From JACRDG01 sp963760985 (GTDB taxonomy: Bacteria > Desulfobacterota > Desulfomonilia > Desulfomonilales > Desulfomonilaceae): a stretch of 64,000 nt of DNA. Below the pieces are notes generated by a model. That model made no database searches, was not told the origin of the DNA, and was given only the letters and a program-made list of their open reading frames with translations. A program made the translations under genes and the position numbers. The DNA lies in assembly GCA_963760985.1 (NCBI GenBank), contig CAVXFM010000017.1, positions 655,272 to 719,271 of the forward strand. Reading direction: 5' to 3'. Shown here in pieces: positions 17,848 through 28,050 of the stretch (positions within the stretch are counted from its first letter, which is position 1; every line of letters begins with the position of its first letter).

Positions 17848-18978
17848 TCAGGCCACGCCGACGGCATTGAGCTGATTCGTGTCGCTGTGTCCGCTGCCAT
17901 TCTGTTTATGGGCCTGGCGCTTATGGAACGTGCTGGAAAGCACATTGGCGATTTCTTCCGGAGTAGAAACCACGCCGCCGGGTCTTCCGTAGAACGACAC
18001 GTCGCAGCGGCCTTCCACGGCCAATCGCACGTCTTCTACCATCTGGCCCGTGCTCATCTCAAAGACCACGATATGGTCGACTCTGCGGCTCAGTTGAGCT
18101 AGCGGTTCGGACGGGAATGGCCACAGGGTCTTGGGTCGATAGAGGCCCACTTTCAGGCCCGCTTGCCTTGCCCGGTGCAGACCGCCTTTTGCAATACGTG
18201 CTGCAGTTCCGTAAGCCACGACGATAAGATCCGCGTCGTCGACCATGTACATCTCCTGGTCCGGCACTTCTCGGGAGATGATGTTGTACTTGCGCACCAG
18301 GCGCCAGTTGAGTTCTTCCAGCAACGGGGGGTCGAGCAACAAAGACCGGACGATTCTTCTCGGTCTGCCTTTGGCCCCGTCGAGTACCCAGTCTTTCTTC
18401 GGGAGGGAAGCCGGATCGATGGGTTCAGGCAGCACCACCGGTTCCATCATCTGGCCCATCATTCCATCGCCGAGAATCATGACGGGGTTACGATACTTGT
18501 CGGCCAGATTGAACGCGGCCACGGTCATGTCCGCGATCTCTTGACCATATGCGGGCGCGAGCACGATCACGCGGTAATCGCCGTGACCGCCTCCACGCGT
18601 GGCCTGAAAATAGTCGCTCTGGGACGGAGCAATATTACCGAGGCCCGGGCCGCCTCGCATCATATTGACCACGACCGCGGGGAGTTCCATGCCCGCGAGG
18701 TAGGATATTCCCTCCTGCTTGAGGCTGATTCCGGGGCTCGACGAAGAAGTCATGGCACGTGCGCCTGCAACGCTGGCGCCGATTACCATATTGATCGAGG
18801 CCAATTCGCTCTCAGCCTGCAGAAACATGGCTCCTTCGATCTTGGCGAACGCAGCGGCCATGTACTCGGGTAATTCATTTTGGGGTGTGATCGGATAGCC
18901 GAAATATGCGCGGCAACCAGCCCTGATTGCCGCCTCTCCCAGGACATGTGTCCCGCGCATGAGGACTTTGGCGCCCAT
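17848..18978 (-). CDS. vorB: 2-oxoacid:ferredoxin oxidoreductase, alpha subunit (VorB-type)
   Basis: Encodes 376 residues. Landmarks of the VorB/KorA alpha subunit are FGYPITPQNELPEYM, FLQAESELASINMVIGAS, TSSSSPGISLKQEGISYLAG and RGGPGLGNIAPSQSDYFQ. The TSSSSPG and PITPQ segments form the substrate and pyrimidine-side pocket. The C-terminal ~25 residues are a non-conserved His/Asn/Ser-rich tail. The gene is 22 bases after the ferredoxin subunit gene and 70 before the beta start. I use vorB because the sequence resembles proteins named 3-methyl-2-oxobutanoate dehydrogenase subunit VorB; substrate specificity is inferred. Confidence 0.85.
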   Translation of the reverse strand: MGAKVLMRGTHVLGEAAIRAGCRAYFGYPITPQNELPEYMAAAFAKIEGAMFLQAESELASINMVIGASVAGARAMTSSSSPGISLKQEGISYLAGMELPAVVVNMMRGGPGLGNIAPSQSDYFQATRGGGHGDYRVIVLAPAYGQEIADMTVAAFNLADKYRNPVMILGDGMMGQMMEPVVLPEPIDPASLPKKDWVLDGAKGRPRRIVRSLLLDPPLLEELNWRLVRKYNIISREVPDQEMYMVDDADLIVVAYGTAARIAKGGLHRARQAGLKVGLYRPKTLWPFPSEPLAQLSRRVDHIVVFEMSTGQMVEDVRLAVEGRCDVSFYGRPGGVVSTPEEIANVLSSTFHKRQAHKQNGSGHSDTNQLNAVGVA

Positions 18979-19000
18979 CTTCCTTACACCTTACTCTTCC

Positions 19001-19267
19001 TTATGATTCGTCGTTGGTTGTGTCCGGGTCGTCCTTGGTCTGACGGTAGACCTCGATTGCAACGTCGGGGCACGTGATTGCGCACATCGAGCAACCTGTG
19101 CACTCGGCAGGATCGGTTTCCGTGAGATTCTCTTCTTGGAACCGGGCAGGATAATAGCCCTTGGTGTTCAATTCGTCGGAGATCTCAATCTGCTTCTTGG
19201 GGCACACGTTGATGCACAGGCCACAGCCTTTGCATCGTTCCTTGTCTATTTCAATGCGGCCTTTCAC
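19001..19267 (-). CDS. 2-oxoacid:ferredoxin oxidoreductase, delta subunit (2[4Fe-4S] ferredoxin)
   Basis: Encodes 88 residues from a GTG with GGAG 8 bases upstream. Two complete cluster motifs are visible: CKGCGLCINVCP (residues 12-23) and CTGCSMCAITCP (about residues 57-68), separated by the ~35-residue insert common in Kor/Vor delta subunits. It carries electrons from the TPP site to external ferredoxin. It is first in the operon. No further gene lies upstream within 270 bases. Confidence 0.9.
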   Translation of the reverse strand: MKGRIEIDKERCKGCGLCINVCPKKQIEISDELNTKGYYPARFQEENLTETDPAECTGCSMCAITCPDVAIEVYRQTKDDPDTTNDES

Positions 19268-19539
19268 TGGTTGTCTCCGTGGGGTATTCGACAGGAATCA
19301 TTTTTTTTATCATCAGGGGTTGTACATGTCAACAGCATAAGGAAGAACTCCCTGGGCCATAATGCGTGCACCTCGTTGGTGATAGATTCTTTGTACCAAA
19401 AGCAGTCTATCTTCTTGATCTCTCAGGAACAACGAGTTTTTTCATTTTCTTTGATGCGCGATCAAGGCATATTGACAGGCTTACGCGCTTGATTCATCAT
19501 CGCTTTCAATATCGGCACCAGCGTCGGGAGGCCATCACC

Positions 19540-20040
19540 ATGGATTTTGGGACTATGGCAAAAGAAGATCTGAAAAACTATGTAGATTTTCTTATCCGCC
19601 AGTATCGGGTTGTGGACGCGTTCTGGTATCTTTATATTGAAGAAGAGCAGGGCGCTGACATGGCAAACCACTTCAATGAGAGGGTGTGGGGCCGCGTCGC
19701 AAGTCTGGCGGCCAAAGATATCGTGAAGAGATTCGGCATCAGGGAGCAAGGCCTGGAGGGTTTTGTGAAAGCCATCAGGTATTTCCCGTGGTCCATTATC
19801 GTGGGATACCAGATCGAGCACCATTCAGACGCAGTGGTCATCAGCGTGCCCGATTGCCCGACCCAGGCGGCCCGACTGAAGCGCAACCTCGGCGAGTATG
19901 CGTGCAAGGAAATGCACCGAGGAGAATTCGTGAGCTTCGCCGCGGCCATAGACCCGGCAATCCAGGTGCATTGTGTACACGCGCCACTGGATCCGCATCC
20001 GCCGGAGCGGATCTGCCAATGGAGATTTACGGTTTCGTAA
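19540..20040 (+). CDS. DUF6125-like protein of unknown function
   Basis: Encodes 166 residues from the ATG at 19540, which has GGGAGG 8 bases upstream; the frame stays open further upstream without a good start. It reads KEDLKNYVDFLIRQYRVVDAFWYLY and ends with IQVHCVHAPLDPHPPERICQW. These are features I associate with DUF6125 and the related ATC hydrolase-like group. Two conserved-looking cysteines (VPDC, VHCVHAP) and the DPHPP turn could form a ligand site. Function is unknown. Confidence 0.65.
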   Translation: MDFGTMAKEDLKNYVDFLIRQYRVVDAFWYLYIEEEQGADMANHFNERVWGRVASLAAKDIVKRFGIREQGLEGFVKAIRYFPWSIIVGYQIEHHSDAVVISVPDCPTQAARLKRNLGEYACKEMHRGEFVSFAAAIDPAIQVHCVHAPLDPHPPERICQWRFTVS

Positions 20041-20278
20041 GTCGAGGAGGCGGAAGCTGTTGCAGCCAGGAGGTTCTTTGGCCCGAAGCACCGGGACAGG
20101 CGGGTCCGGCTTGACACCACTGGATGTGCAATGGTACTTTTTATGGCAGACGCATGATATGACGAATTTCTGGCCGACGCTCGATGTTCTGAGGGCTGAG
20201 CAGCGCGAGATGAGCGTGCCCAAGCATCCATCTTTCAAACCGGTCTTTACAGGGGAAGAAACCCTCTGATTCCGCTGC

Positions 20279-21839
20279 ATGACCGTAGCGACCGCCACTG
20301 ACAGGACCCCCATGTCACAAGAAATTGAAGCAAAAGTGCTCGCAGCAGTGATGAGTGACCGTTTCCTGCTCACCAAAGTGGTGAACGATGGATTCAGTCC
20401 GGATCATTTCAGAGATCAGTACCACCGGATTCTCTTTAAGACCGTTTACGACATGAGTCAGGTCCCCGGACAGGTGGTTGACTGGATAACTCTCGAGAAC
20501 ACCCTCCAGCGCAGTGGCTGGTCTACCCCGGAACTCGTCCAGGCCATTGTGCGGCTGAAAAAGGCTGAAGCTCCCCAGGCAGACCAACTTATGGCGTATG
20601 TGGACATCCTGAAAGACGAGTCGCTTCGGGAGGGTATGCGGAAGCTAGCTGCAGTCATGAGCGAATACTGCGAGCGCGGGGGGGAACACCAGAACGAAGA
20701 ATTTCTGGATTTCAACAGCAGGATCATCCAGGGCCTCATTGCTCTCCAAAAACAAAAAGTGAAGAAGCGGGTCTCTCCCTTGAAAGAAACCATCAGCGAG
20801 ATCCGCGAACTGACCGACCGCCCGAGGACCCCGGAGAAGCAGCTGCTCGGATTTTCCATCAAGCCGTTCGAGCGACTGGAGCACATACTCTCCGGAATAC
20901 GGAAAGGCTTCTATTACGGCGTGGCTGGACCTCCGCGGCGAGGAAAAACGACCTTCAGCCTTGACATCGCGTCCAAGCTGGCAGAAAGGAACAAGTTTCC
21001 TGTCCTCTTCTACACGTGGGAACAGACGAGGCGTACCCTGGCAGCGCGGCTTCTCGGACGTGAATGCTACATCAACCCCGTGAAATTGCTCACCGAGGTT
21101 TCTCCCGAGGAGAAGCAACGGCATGCGCTGGTGAATAAGGTGATCGAACGTTCCGCTGCTTACAGCAATAATTTGTTTGTCATCGAAGCAGGTCGCACAG
21201 ACACCATCAGAACGAATCAAAGCGCAAGCGTACAACATCATGCACGAATTCCGCTCAGGAGAGGTTGCTATTTTCTTCGACTATCTTCAGAAGATCCCCT
21301 TGCAGCGTCAATATGAGGATATCCGGTCTCAAGTGAATGAAGCCTCCGCACAACTGGCTGACTTGAGCCTCGAACTTCAGTGCCCGGTGATAGCCATATC
21401 CTCCATGGACAAGGAAGGCTGCAAACTGGATGAGAAGCCGCCCTCCTATGACGAGTTTTCTACTACCATCTACGCAAGGCCTACCATGCACAACTGTGTG
21501 GGCGGGGGCGATTTGGAATACGATCTCGACGTGGCTCTGGTGCTCTCTAAAGATTGGATGGCCACCAAGAACCTGCAGGAGCGATTGAGTCTCAAGGACA
21601 GGGGCGTGGATCACGTGGATCTGCCGCAAATCGATATCATAAACGTTCACGTGGACAAGAATCGGGACTCTGCGGGAGAGGCTGCGCCTACGGTCCAGTA
21701 TGCGTTCTTCATCAACATCAACAAATTTGTCGAAATCGGCTTCAAGTTCGAAGAAGAATACAGCAAAGAATTCAGAGGATTTGCCAAAGCCGAAGACATG
21801 TTCAGCGCTCTTTTGGACACGGGGATGTTCAGGCTTTAG
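20279..21839 (+). CDS. DnaB-like replicative helicase paralogue, one-base frameshift
   Basis: The N-terminal DnaB-type helical domain spans residues ~12-120 (SQEIEAKVLAAVMSDRFL). After a linker comes a RecA-like motor with Walker A GVAGPPRRGKTTFSLDIA and a downstream strand AIFFDYLQKIPLQ that matches the IDYLQ motif of DnaB. The region corresponding to the SQLNR stretch reads AISSMDKEG. A frame change near 21205-21213 joins the two halves (length 1561 nt, one over). The start may be the ATG at 20279 or at 20312 (AGGA upstream). There is no phage or plasmid context. The divergence from DnaB suggests a paralogue rather than the main replicative helicase. Confidence 0.75.
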
Positions 21840-22001
21840 GATCACGGCCCAAACTGGTGACCGCGGTCTTGGGGAGGTTGACGGATCTTTCGACCTCTGC
21901 CACTTCGCGTGGCGTGAGTAACGTGGCCACCCGGAACGAGACTTCCGCCCTGCATGTTGCTTGTTTCGCTCAACATTCGTATCACACGGGACAGGAGCCT
22001 T

Positions 22002-22721
22002 ATGTATCTCAAGTCCATCGCAATCAATACTGAAAGGTTTCCCACGCGGGATGTGTATCCGTTCAACATAGGGGTGTTTCAGGCTACCCAGCGGATCGAA
22101 CTCTCGTCGCCCGTAACGATTCTTGTGGGGCAAAACGGTTCGGGCAAGTCCGCTCTATTGGACGCGATCGCGCGAAAGAGCGGGCTGCTGCCATGGGGCG
22201 GGAACAAGATGCACCGGAGCCACGGAAATCCGTACGAAAGCCAACTCGCCAACTATCTCTCGCTTTTCTTCGACCCCAGGCACCCGTACGGCTTCCATTT
22301 TCGGGCTGAAGCCTTCTTCAATTTCGCCGCGTCACTGGATGATATCATCCTCGACGATCCTGAACGTGATCGGTACTTTGGAGGCAAATCCCTCAACGCG
22401 CTCTCACATGGGGAGTCTTTTCTCGCGTTCTTCAAGAGCTACAGCTTTCAACTCGACGGCTTGTATCTCATAGACGAACCGGAAGCCGCGTTGTCGCCCC
22501 GCAATCAACTCGCGTTCGTTCGCACGGTCCGTGAAACCCTCACGCAAGGCGGAAGACAGTATGTGATCGCGACACACTCTCCGATCATCATGGCGTGTCC
22601 GGGAGCGTGTGTGCTGAATTTCGACGGTCCCTCGATTCAGCCTACGGGGTACCAACATTCCGTGCACTATCAATTTTACAGAGAGTTCCTCGAAAATCCA
22701 GACAGTTTTTTCGACAAGTGA
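22002..22721 (+). CDS. ABC-type/AAA ATPase (stand-alone)
   Basis: Encodes 239 residues from the ATG at 22002 (AGGAG upstream). It has Walker A VGQNGSGKSALLDAI (near residue 40), an ABC-like signature NALSHGESFL, Walker B LYLIDEPEAALSP and the switch histidine in IATHSPIIMA. No membrane or coiled-coil SMC arms are present. It belongs to a widespread family of small predicted ATPases with the N-terminal pattern YLKSIAINTERFPTRDVYPF. Role unknown. It lies between the DnaB paralogue and a histidine kinase, all on the plus strand. Confidence 0.8.
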   Translation: MYLKSIAINTERFPTRDVYPFNIGVFQATQRIELSSPVTILVGQNGSGKSALLDAIARKSGLLPWGGNKMHRSHGNPYESQLANYLSLFFDPRHPYGFHFRAEAFFNFAASLDDIILDDPERDRYFGGKSLNALSHGESFLAFFKSYSFQLDGLYLIDEPEAALSPRNQLAFVRTVRETLTQGGRQYVIATHSPIIMACPGACVLNFDGPSIQPTGYQHSVHYQFYREFLENPDSFFDK

Positions 22722-22812
22722 ACCAAGGGAGACCGCTCCAAATCACGCAGATCGGCGATGTGGCATCTGGCGGAAGCAAAGAGCCTCCTGTGGCGCAGAA
22801 AGGCAAGAGTCG

Positions 22813-23987
22813 ATGAAATCTCCCAGCCACAACCCTGACTTATTCCCCCTGGATTGCACAAACTCCGTGGGGCCGACCATCATCAGCAACGTCTTGGACA
22901 GTATGAGCGACAGTCTGTTAGTGCTTGGCGAAGATGGCGAGATCCTTTACGCAAATTCGATCACTGAGCAGGTTCTCGGATACAGCTTGGCGGATTTCCG
23001 AAAGAGAGGGCTCGGCGATCTTTTTTTTCTGCAGACCAGACCCAGGACTTCAAACGAATTTTTCTGGACGCTCTCTGGAAGAAGGACATAAAGAACTACC
23101 GCGAGGTCGATTATCGCCACCCTGACGGCTTTGTCAGGCAGCTCGCAGTGACCACGTCGTACCTACTGGACCGAGGCGAACACGAGAGCACGTTTATTGG
23201 CTTTGTCGCTCTGTTCAAGGACATTACCGAAATCTTTCGGCTCCGCCGCAACGAGGAGTACCTGACCAAGGAAAAGGAGAGGATTGCCCGCGAGAAGATA
23301 TCCAGCCTTCACAAACTGGCGATGGGAGTCGCTCACGAGATCAGAAACCCCACGGTGACCATCGGCGGATTTGCCGCGCGCATCGCACACGATCCGAAGA
23401 ATAGTGAAGAGACAAGGCGCTTCGCCAAGAACATCGTGGAGGACGCACGGAAGCTTGAGGCAGTGGTGAACGAGGTACAACATTACTGCGATCTTCCCGA
23501 GCCCAGTCTCTCGCCGGGAAGACTCTCGACCGTGGTAACCGCGGTTGTTGCGGAAATGGGGCCTGTGGGAAAGGCAAGAGACATCTCTCTCGTCGTGCGC
23601 GACGAACTCCCACAGGGACATCACGTGTCGTTCGATCCCCTGTTAGTCAGGACTGCTCTTTTGAGACTGGTACAGAACGCCTTTGACTTCTCCCAGGACG
23701 GCTCCACCTTAGAGCTGTGTCTTTTCCTCGGCGAGCAAGGTACGGCAATCGAAGTGCAGGACCATGGAATAGGCATAAGAGATGAAGATCGCGAATATAT
23801 TTTCAATCCATTCTTCTCCACACAGGTTCATGGCTCGGGGATGGGATTGGCCATAGTCGAGCGGGTCGTGCACGAGCACATGGGAAGGATCGAAGTGGAG
23901 TCCGAGCCGGGTAAAGGCTCAACCATCCGGATCATATTACCTGGCACCGTGAAGCCTGCAGGGGCCTCGGGGAATCATCAGGATTGA
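22813..23987 (+). CDS. PAS-domain sensor histidine kinase, frameshift in a T8 tract
   Basis: The N-terminal PAS domain (VLDSMSDSLLVLGEDGEILYAN) is interrupted by a frame change at the run of eight T at 23021-23028. The other frame continues with ADQTQDFKRIFLDALWKK. A coiled linker leads to the dimerisation histidine in KLAMGVAHEIRNPTVTI. The ATPase boxes are LVQNAFDFSQDG (N box), VQDHGIGI (G1), IFNPFFST (F) and GSGMGLAIVERVV (G2). Soluble, with no membrane segment. No response regulator is adjacent. The length is one base short of a codon multiple, consistent with a lost T. Confidence 0.85.
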
Positions 23988-24036
23988 CCGGCAAAAGCCG
24001 ATTGTGTACCATAAGGATGGCTTGAGGAGGCAGCGG

Positions 24037-24716
24037 GTGAAGCTCTATCCCATCATGATGAATCTGGAAGGGAAACGTGTCGTTGTCATAGGCGGCGGGA
24101 GCGTAGCAGCGCGCAAGGTTTCCAGCCTTCTGGAGAGCGGTGCGGTACCCGCTGTCATTTCTCCCGAGCTGAGGGACGGCCTCAAGGCGCTTTCCCACGA
24201 GGGAAAGATCGACTGGCTGCCTGAACGGTTTGAGGAAGCGTCTTTGGATCAATATCCGGACACGGTACTCATCTTCGGCGCTACTGACCGTCGCGACGTA
24301 AACCTCAAGATTCACAAGGCTGCGAAAGATCGAAAAATTCCCTGTAATATCGCGGATGTGCCCGACCTATGCACCTTCATTGTCCCTGCGGTGATCACTC
24401 AAGGGGAACTGATGATCGCGGTGATACCGGCGGTTCGTCTCCGGCGCTGGCGCGGCGGATACGGGAGGACTTGCAATCGCGTTTCGGTCCGGAATATGCC
24501 GAAATGACCAGAGTCATGGGAGAATTGCGAAAACTCGTGCTCCGAACCGGTAGTTCGTCAGATGAGAACCGGAAGCTGTTCATGGAGATCGTGGATTCCG
24601 AAATACTCTCTGCTCTCCGCGACAACGACCGGGAGAAAGCCCTGGCGATCCTCAAGACCATTCTCCCTCAAGACGTGAACCCCGACGAGGCCATTGACGA
24701 ACGCCCTCATCCTTGA
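24037..24716 (+). CDS. Precorrin-2 dehydrogenase / sirohydrochlorin ferrochelatase (Met8/CysG N-domain), frameshift
   Basis: Oxidises precorrin-2 with NAD and inserts iron to give siroheme, the branch point to AhbD-type heme. The GTG at 24037 follows GGAGG by 7 bases. The N-terminal Rossmann motif is VVVIGGGSVAARKV. IADVPDLCTFIVPAV is the usual Met8 segment. A one-base loss near 24425 breaks the family motif (…LMIAV then TGGSSPALARRIRE in the next frame). The corrected protein is ~226 residues. First gene of the met8-ccsA-hemA-hemC-cobA/hemD operon. Confidence 0.85.
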
Positions 24717-24737
24717 CTCCCGCATAAGGAAGACCGA

Positions 24738-25589
24738 GTGGATTTGATCTTTTTCAAGATTTCCGTCGTGCTTTACCTCGTTGCGGCGGTGGGCTATCTT
24801 GCCTTTCTTCTTGCGCGCTCATCGAGTCGTCCTCTTATTGGGTTCTGGGCCGCTCTCTTGGGGTTTGCATTCCACACACTCTCCCTATTGCACAGAGCGA
24901 TTTTTTCGGATTTTTTCCCGCTTGCCACGGCTTTTGATGCACTATCTTTTTTTTCATGGCTCGTGATCGGACTTTTCTTGGCTATGCGGTACCGGGACCC
25001 CAGTCCGATATTCGGCTCCATCGCTACTCCCATGGCGTGTGTGCTGATGCTGTATGGTGCGACATTCTCGTATCAGATTGATCAGCCCATTGTTCCGGTT
25101 CTCAGGAGCTGGTGGCTTCCTGTTCACGTGACACTCGCGCTGCTGGGCAACGGGATCTTTGCGTTGACCGCGATTGGCGGCCTGATGTACATCGTGCAGG
25201 AAAGGTTGATCAAGCGAAAGAGAATTGGACGATTCCACCGGCTTCTTCCCTCCCTGGAAACTCTTGACGCGATAAACCGGCAGGGGCTTCCCATGGGCTT
25301 TTTCCTGCTGACGCTCGGAATTATCTCCGGAGCGCTTTGGGCGGGAAGCGCGTGGGGATCTTATTGGACTTGGGATCCAAAGGAGACATGGAGCCTCGTC
25401 ACGTGGTTTGCCTACGCGGCTATGATCCATCAGCGTCTGGCCTTGGGGTGGAGGGGGAGACGCGCTGCCACGCTGGCTATTGTGGGATTTGTGCTCGTGA
25501 TGTTCACCTTTCTCGGGGTGAGCACGCTTCTCGGCGGGCACCACACGTTCGGAGGCATGCAGCCCTTCAGGGGAGGCGTGCTGCGGTGA
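24738..25589 (+). CDS. ccsA: CcsA/ResC-type cytochrome c biogenesis protein (HemX-like)
   Basis: Encodes 283 residues from a GTG, with about eight transmembrane helices. The tryptophan-rich heme-handling WWD-type motif is present (WGSYWTWDPKETWSLVTW). Conserved histidines are visible in PVHVTLAL, IHQRLALG and GGHHTF. Proteins of this family export or ligate heme for cytochrome c maturation (System II) or, as HemX, modulate glutamyl-tRNA reductase. Its last bases overlap the hemA GTG (GTGA), a pairing seen in many bacteria. Confidence 0.85.
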   Translation: MDLIFFKISVVLYLVAAVGYLAFLLARSSSRPLIGFWAALLGFAFHTLSLLHRAIFSDFFPLATAFDALSFFSWLVIGLFLAMRYRDPSPIFGSIATPMACVLMLYGATFSYQIDQPIVPVLRSWWLPVHVTLALLGNGIFALTAIGGLMYIVQERLIKRKRIGRFHRLLPSLETLDAINRQGLPMGFFLLTLGIISGALWAGSAWGSYWTWDPKETWSLVTWFAYAAMIHQRLALGWRGRRAATLAIVGFVLVMFTFLGVSTLLGGHHTFGGMQPFRGGVLR

Positions 25590-26888
25590 GCGCGAGCATT
25601 CTGGTCATAGGTCTCAACCATTCGACCGCTCCGGTGCAAATACGGGAAAGGATCACTTTTCCCGGTAACGAGGACGGAGCAGTGGCCCGGAGTCTGCTTC
25701 AGGTGCATGGCGTGGAAGAAGCCATGATTCTCTCTACCTGTAATCGCGCGGAAATCATTGCCGTGACGGATACCGCCGAGACGGTGAGCCCAAGACTCAT
25801 TGAGGAGATTGCCAATATCCACGGGCTTGATCCCGAGCCGTTTCGCGGATTCCTCTACCTGAAGGAAGGACCGGAAGCGGTGCAGCATGTATTCAGGGTG
25901 GCATCCAGCCTGGATTCCATGGTTCTCGGAGAGCCGCAGATCCTGGGGCAGGTCAAAGAGGGGTACAAAACGGGCCGCAACTTCCAACGCGACGGGGCCC
26001 ATGTTGAATCGGCTGATGCACCGTGCTTTTTTTGCCGCAAAACGCGTGAGATCGGAGACGGCAATCGGAACGGCGGCCGTCTCCGTCGCCTATGTGGCGG
26101 TGGAACTCGCGAGGAAGATACTTGGCGACCTGAATGACAAGGCCGTGATTCTCATCGGTGCAGGTGAAATGGCGGAATTGGCCGCTAGACACCTGACCAC
26201 GCACGTGGAAAAGCCCATACTTGTGGTGAACCGCACTCTTGAAAACGCGTGTCAACTGGCCAGACGACTACAGGGATCAGCAGCGCCCATGGACAAACTT
26301 GAAGAAGGTCTGGGTACCGCGGACGTGGTGATTACTTCGACTGGAAGTTGCGATCCCATTATTACCTTCGCTCAGATGAAGGCGGTCATGAAGAAACGAC
26401 GGTACCGACCGATCTTTCTGATCGACATTGCGATTCCACGCGATGTAGAGGCAGCGGTAAACGACATAGACGGGGTGTACCTGTACAACATCGATGACTT
26501 GCAGGCAGTGGTGGACGAGAATCTCGGCGGGAGAAAACAGGAGGCGCTCCGCGGGGAACAAATCGTCGCGGAAGAGGTGGAGAAATTTACGTATTGGGCC
26601 AGGACGCTTGATTCCACGCCCACCATCGTAGCCATCAAAGAACGACTCGAAACCATTCGCGCAGGAGAACTGGCCAGGCTCAACGGCAAACTTTCCCATC
26701 TCGCACCGGAAGAGCGGGAAGTGGTGGAAATCATCACCCGGTCCATCATTAACAAGATCGCCCACGAGCCCATCTCTTTCTTGAAGAAGGTGGGCCGCAC
26801 GTCCAAACGCAATGTGTACCTGTACACGGCCCAGAGAATGTTCAAATTGGACGGACTCTTGGACGACAGCGAGGAAGAAGAATCTTAA
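25586..26888 (+). CDS. hemA: Glutamyl-tRNA reductase, one-base frameshift
   Basis: First committed step of C5-pathway tetrapyrrole synthesis (Glu-tRNA to glutamate-1-semialdehyde). GTG start overlaps the ccsA stop. The N-terminal catalytic domain has GLNHSTAPVQIRE and the active-site cysteine in ILSTCNRAEI. SSLDSMVLGEPQILGQVKE follows, and then the frame must shift near 25975 to read ATGPMLNRLMHRAFFAAKRV. The NADPH-binding domain has VILIGAGEMAELAARH. The C-terminal dimerisation helix is complete. Length is 1303 nt, one over. An essential gene, so a sequencing indel is more likely than loss. Confidence 0.92.
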
Positions 26889-26893
26889 GACAG

Positions 26894-27845
26894 ATGAAAC
26901 TGATTATCGGAACGAGAGGCAGTGCGCTGGCCTTGTGGCAGGCCAGGTACGTTGCCAAGACCATCGAGACACACCACAGCGATGTGCAAGTGGAACTGCT
27001 GATCATCAAGACCCGGGGCGACAAGATACTGGATGTTCCCCTGGCCACCATAGGCGGCAAGGGCTTATTCACCAAAGAAATTGAAGATGCGCTCCTGGAT
27101 GGCAGGATAGATTTGGCCGTGCATTCGCTGAAAGACCTCCCCACCGAGCTGCCGGACGGCCTCTGCCTGGCCGCGGTCATGAAACGTGAAGACCCGCGGG
27201 ATGTGTTTATCTCGCGGGACGGTCGTCCCGTTGAGGCTCTTGAGTCGGGCGCTCCCATTGGCACGTCCAGTTTGCGCCGCGGTGCGTTTCTCATGAACCG
27301 GTACCCGAAACTCGCGCGTCGTCTCCATCAGAGGAAACGTGGACACGCGTATCAGGAAGATCGAAACCGAGAATCTCGCGGGTGTAGTGCTTGCCGCTGC
27401 GGGCGTGCGAAGGATGGGGCTTTCCGATCGGGTAACCGCATTCTTCGCGCCTGATCTCATGATCCCTGCCATCGGACAAGGTGCGCTCGCGATCGAGACG
27501 CGGGACAAGGATCCCCGGATTGGCGAGGTAATCGCGACCCTGGATCACCCTGATACCGCTGCCTGCGTGCAAGTGGAGCGAGCCTTCCTCATGCGAATGG
27601 GCGGAGGTTGTCAGGTGCCCATGGCTGCATACTGTTTTCGCGAAAATGGAGGATTCAAGGTCATCGCGGCAGTGGCTCACCCGGACGGGAGCCGGATGGT
27701 GCGTGACTCCTTCGCGGGGCCGTCCATTGATGCTCGTGTGGGGGTGAATCTGGCTGACGCTCTCATAGGGCAGGGTGCTGACACCATTCTCAGGAGTGTG
27801 TTGGCTGAAGATTGGCAGCCTGTGCCGATGGCCGACGTTCCGTGA
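26894..27845 (+). CDS. hemC: Porphobilinogen deaminase (hydroxymethylbilane synthase), one-base frameshift
   Basis: Polymerises four porphobilinogens to hydroxymethylbilane. N-terminal LIIGTRGSALALWQA, then DLAVHSLKDLPTELPDG and GTSSLRRGAFL are diagnostic. A frame change near 27312-27318 is needed to read VSIRGNVDTRIRKI, then IPAIGQGALAIE and the dipyrromethane-cofactor cysteine in MGGGCQVPMAAY. Length is 952 nt, one over. It starts 5 bases after hemA; the dispersed repeat copy B separates it from cobA-hemD. Confidence 0.92.
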
Positions 27846-27957
27846 AGCGCATCGTCCTCCGTCCCTGCGTCACGAGGGCCGCACACGACGAGCGATGAAG
27901 CCCCTATGCCGATTACGGGCAAGGAGGTATGCGGCCACCGAGGGTGCCGAACTCTCT

Positions 27958-28040
27958 GGAAGTTTTCGGGGATGAGGGTTCGGGGAAGGAGGCTTTTTTT
28001 CAAAAGCGGCGCTTTCCCGAAAACCCATTTTCAAAGAAAC
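27958..28040 (+). repeat. Dispersed hairpin repeat, copy B
   Basis: Gapless match to copy A at 3738-3820 (about three quarters identical). The outer stem here is TTCGGG/CCCGAA and the inner stem GCTTTT/AAAAGC. Several pairs differ from copy A but remain complementary. It lies between hemC and cobA-hemD and ends 10 bases before the cobA-hemD ATG, so it would be in that mRNA leader. Confidence 0.6.
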
Positions 28041-28050
28041 CGGAAGGCAG

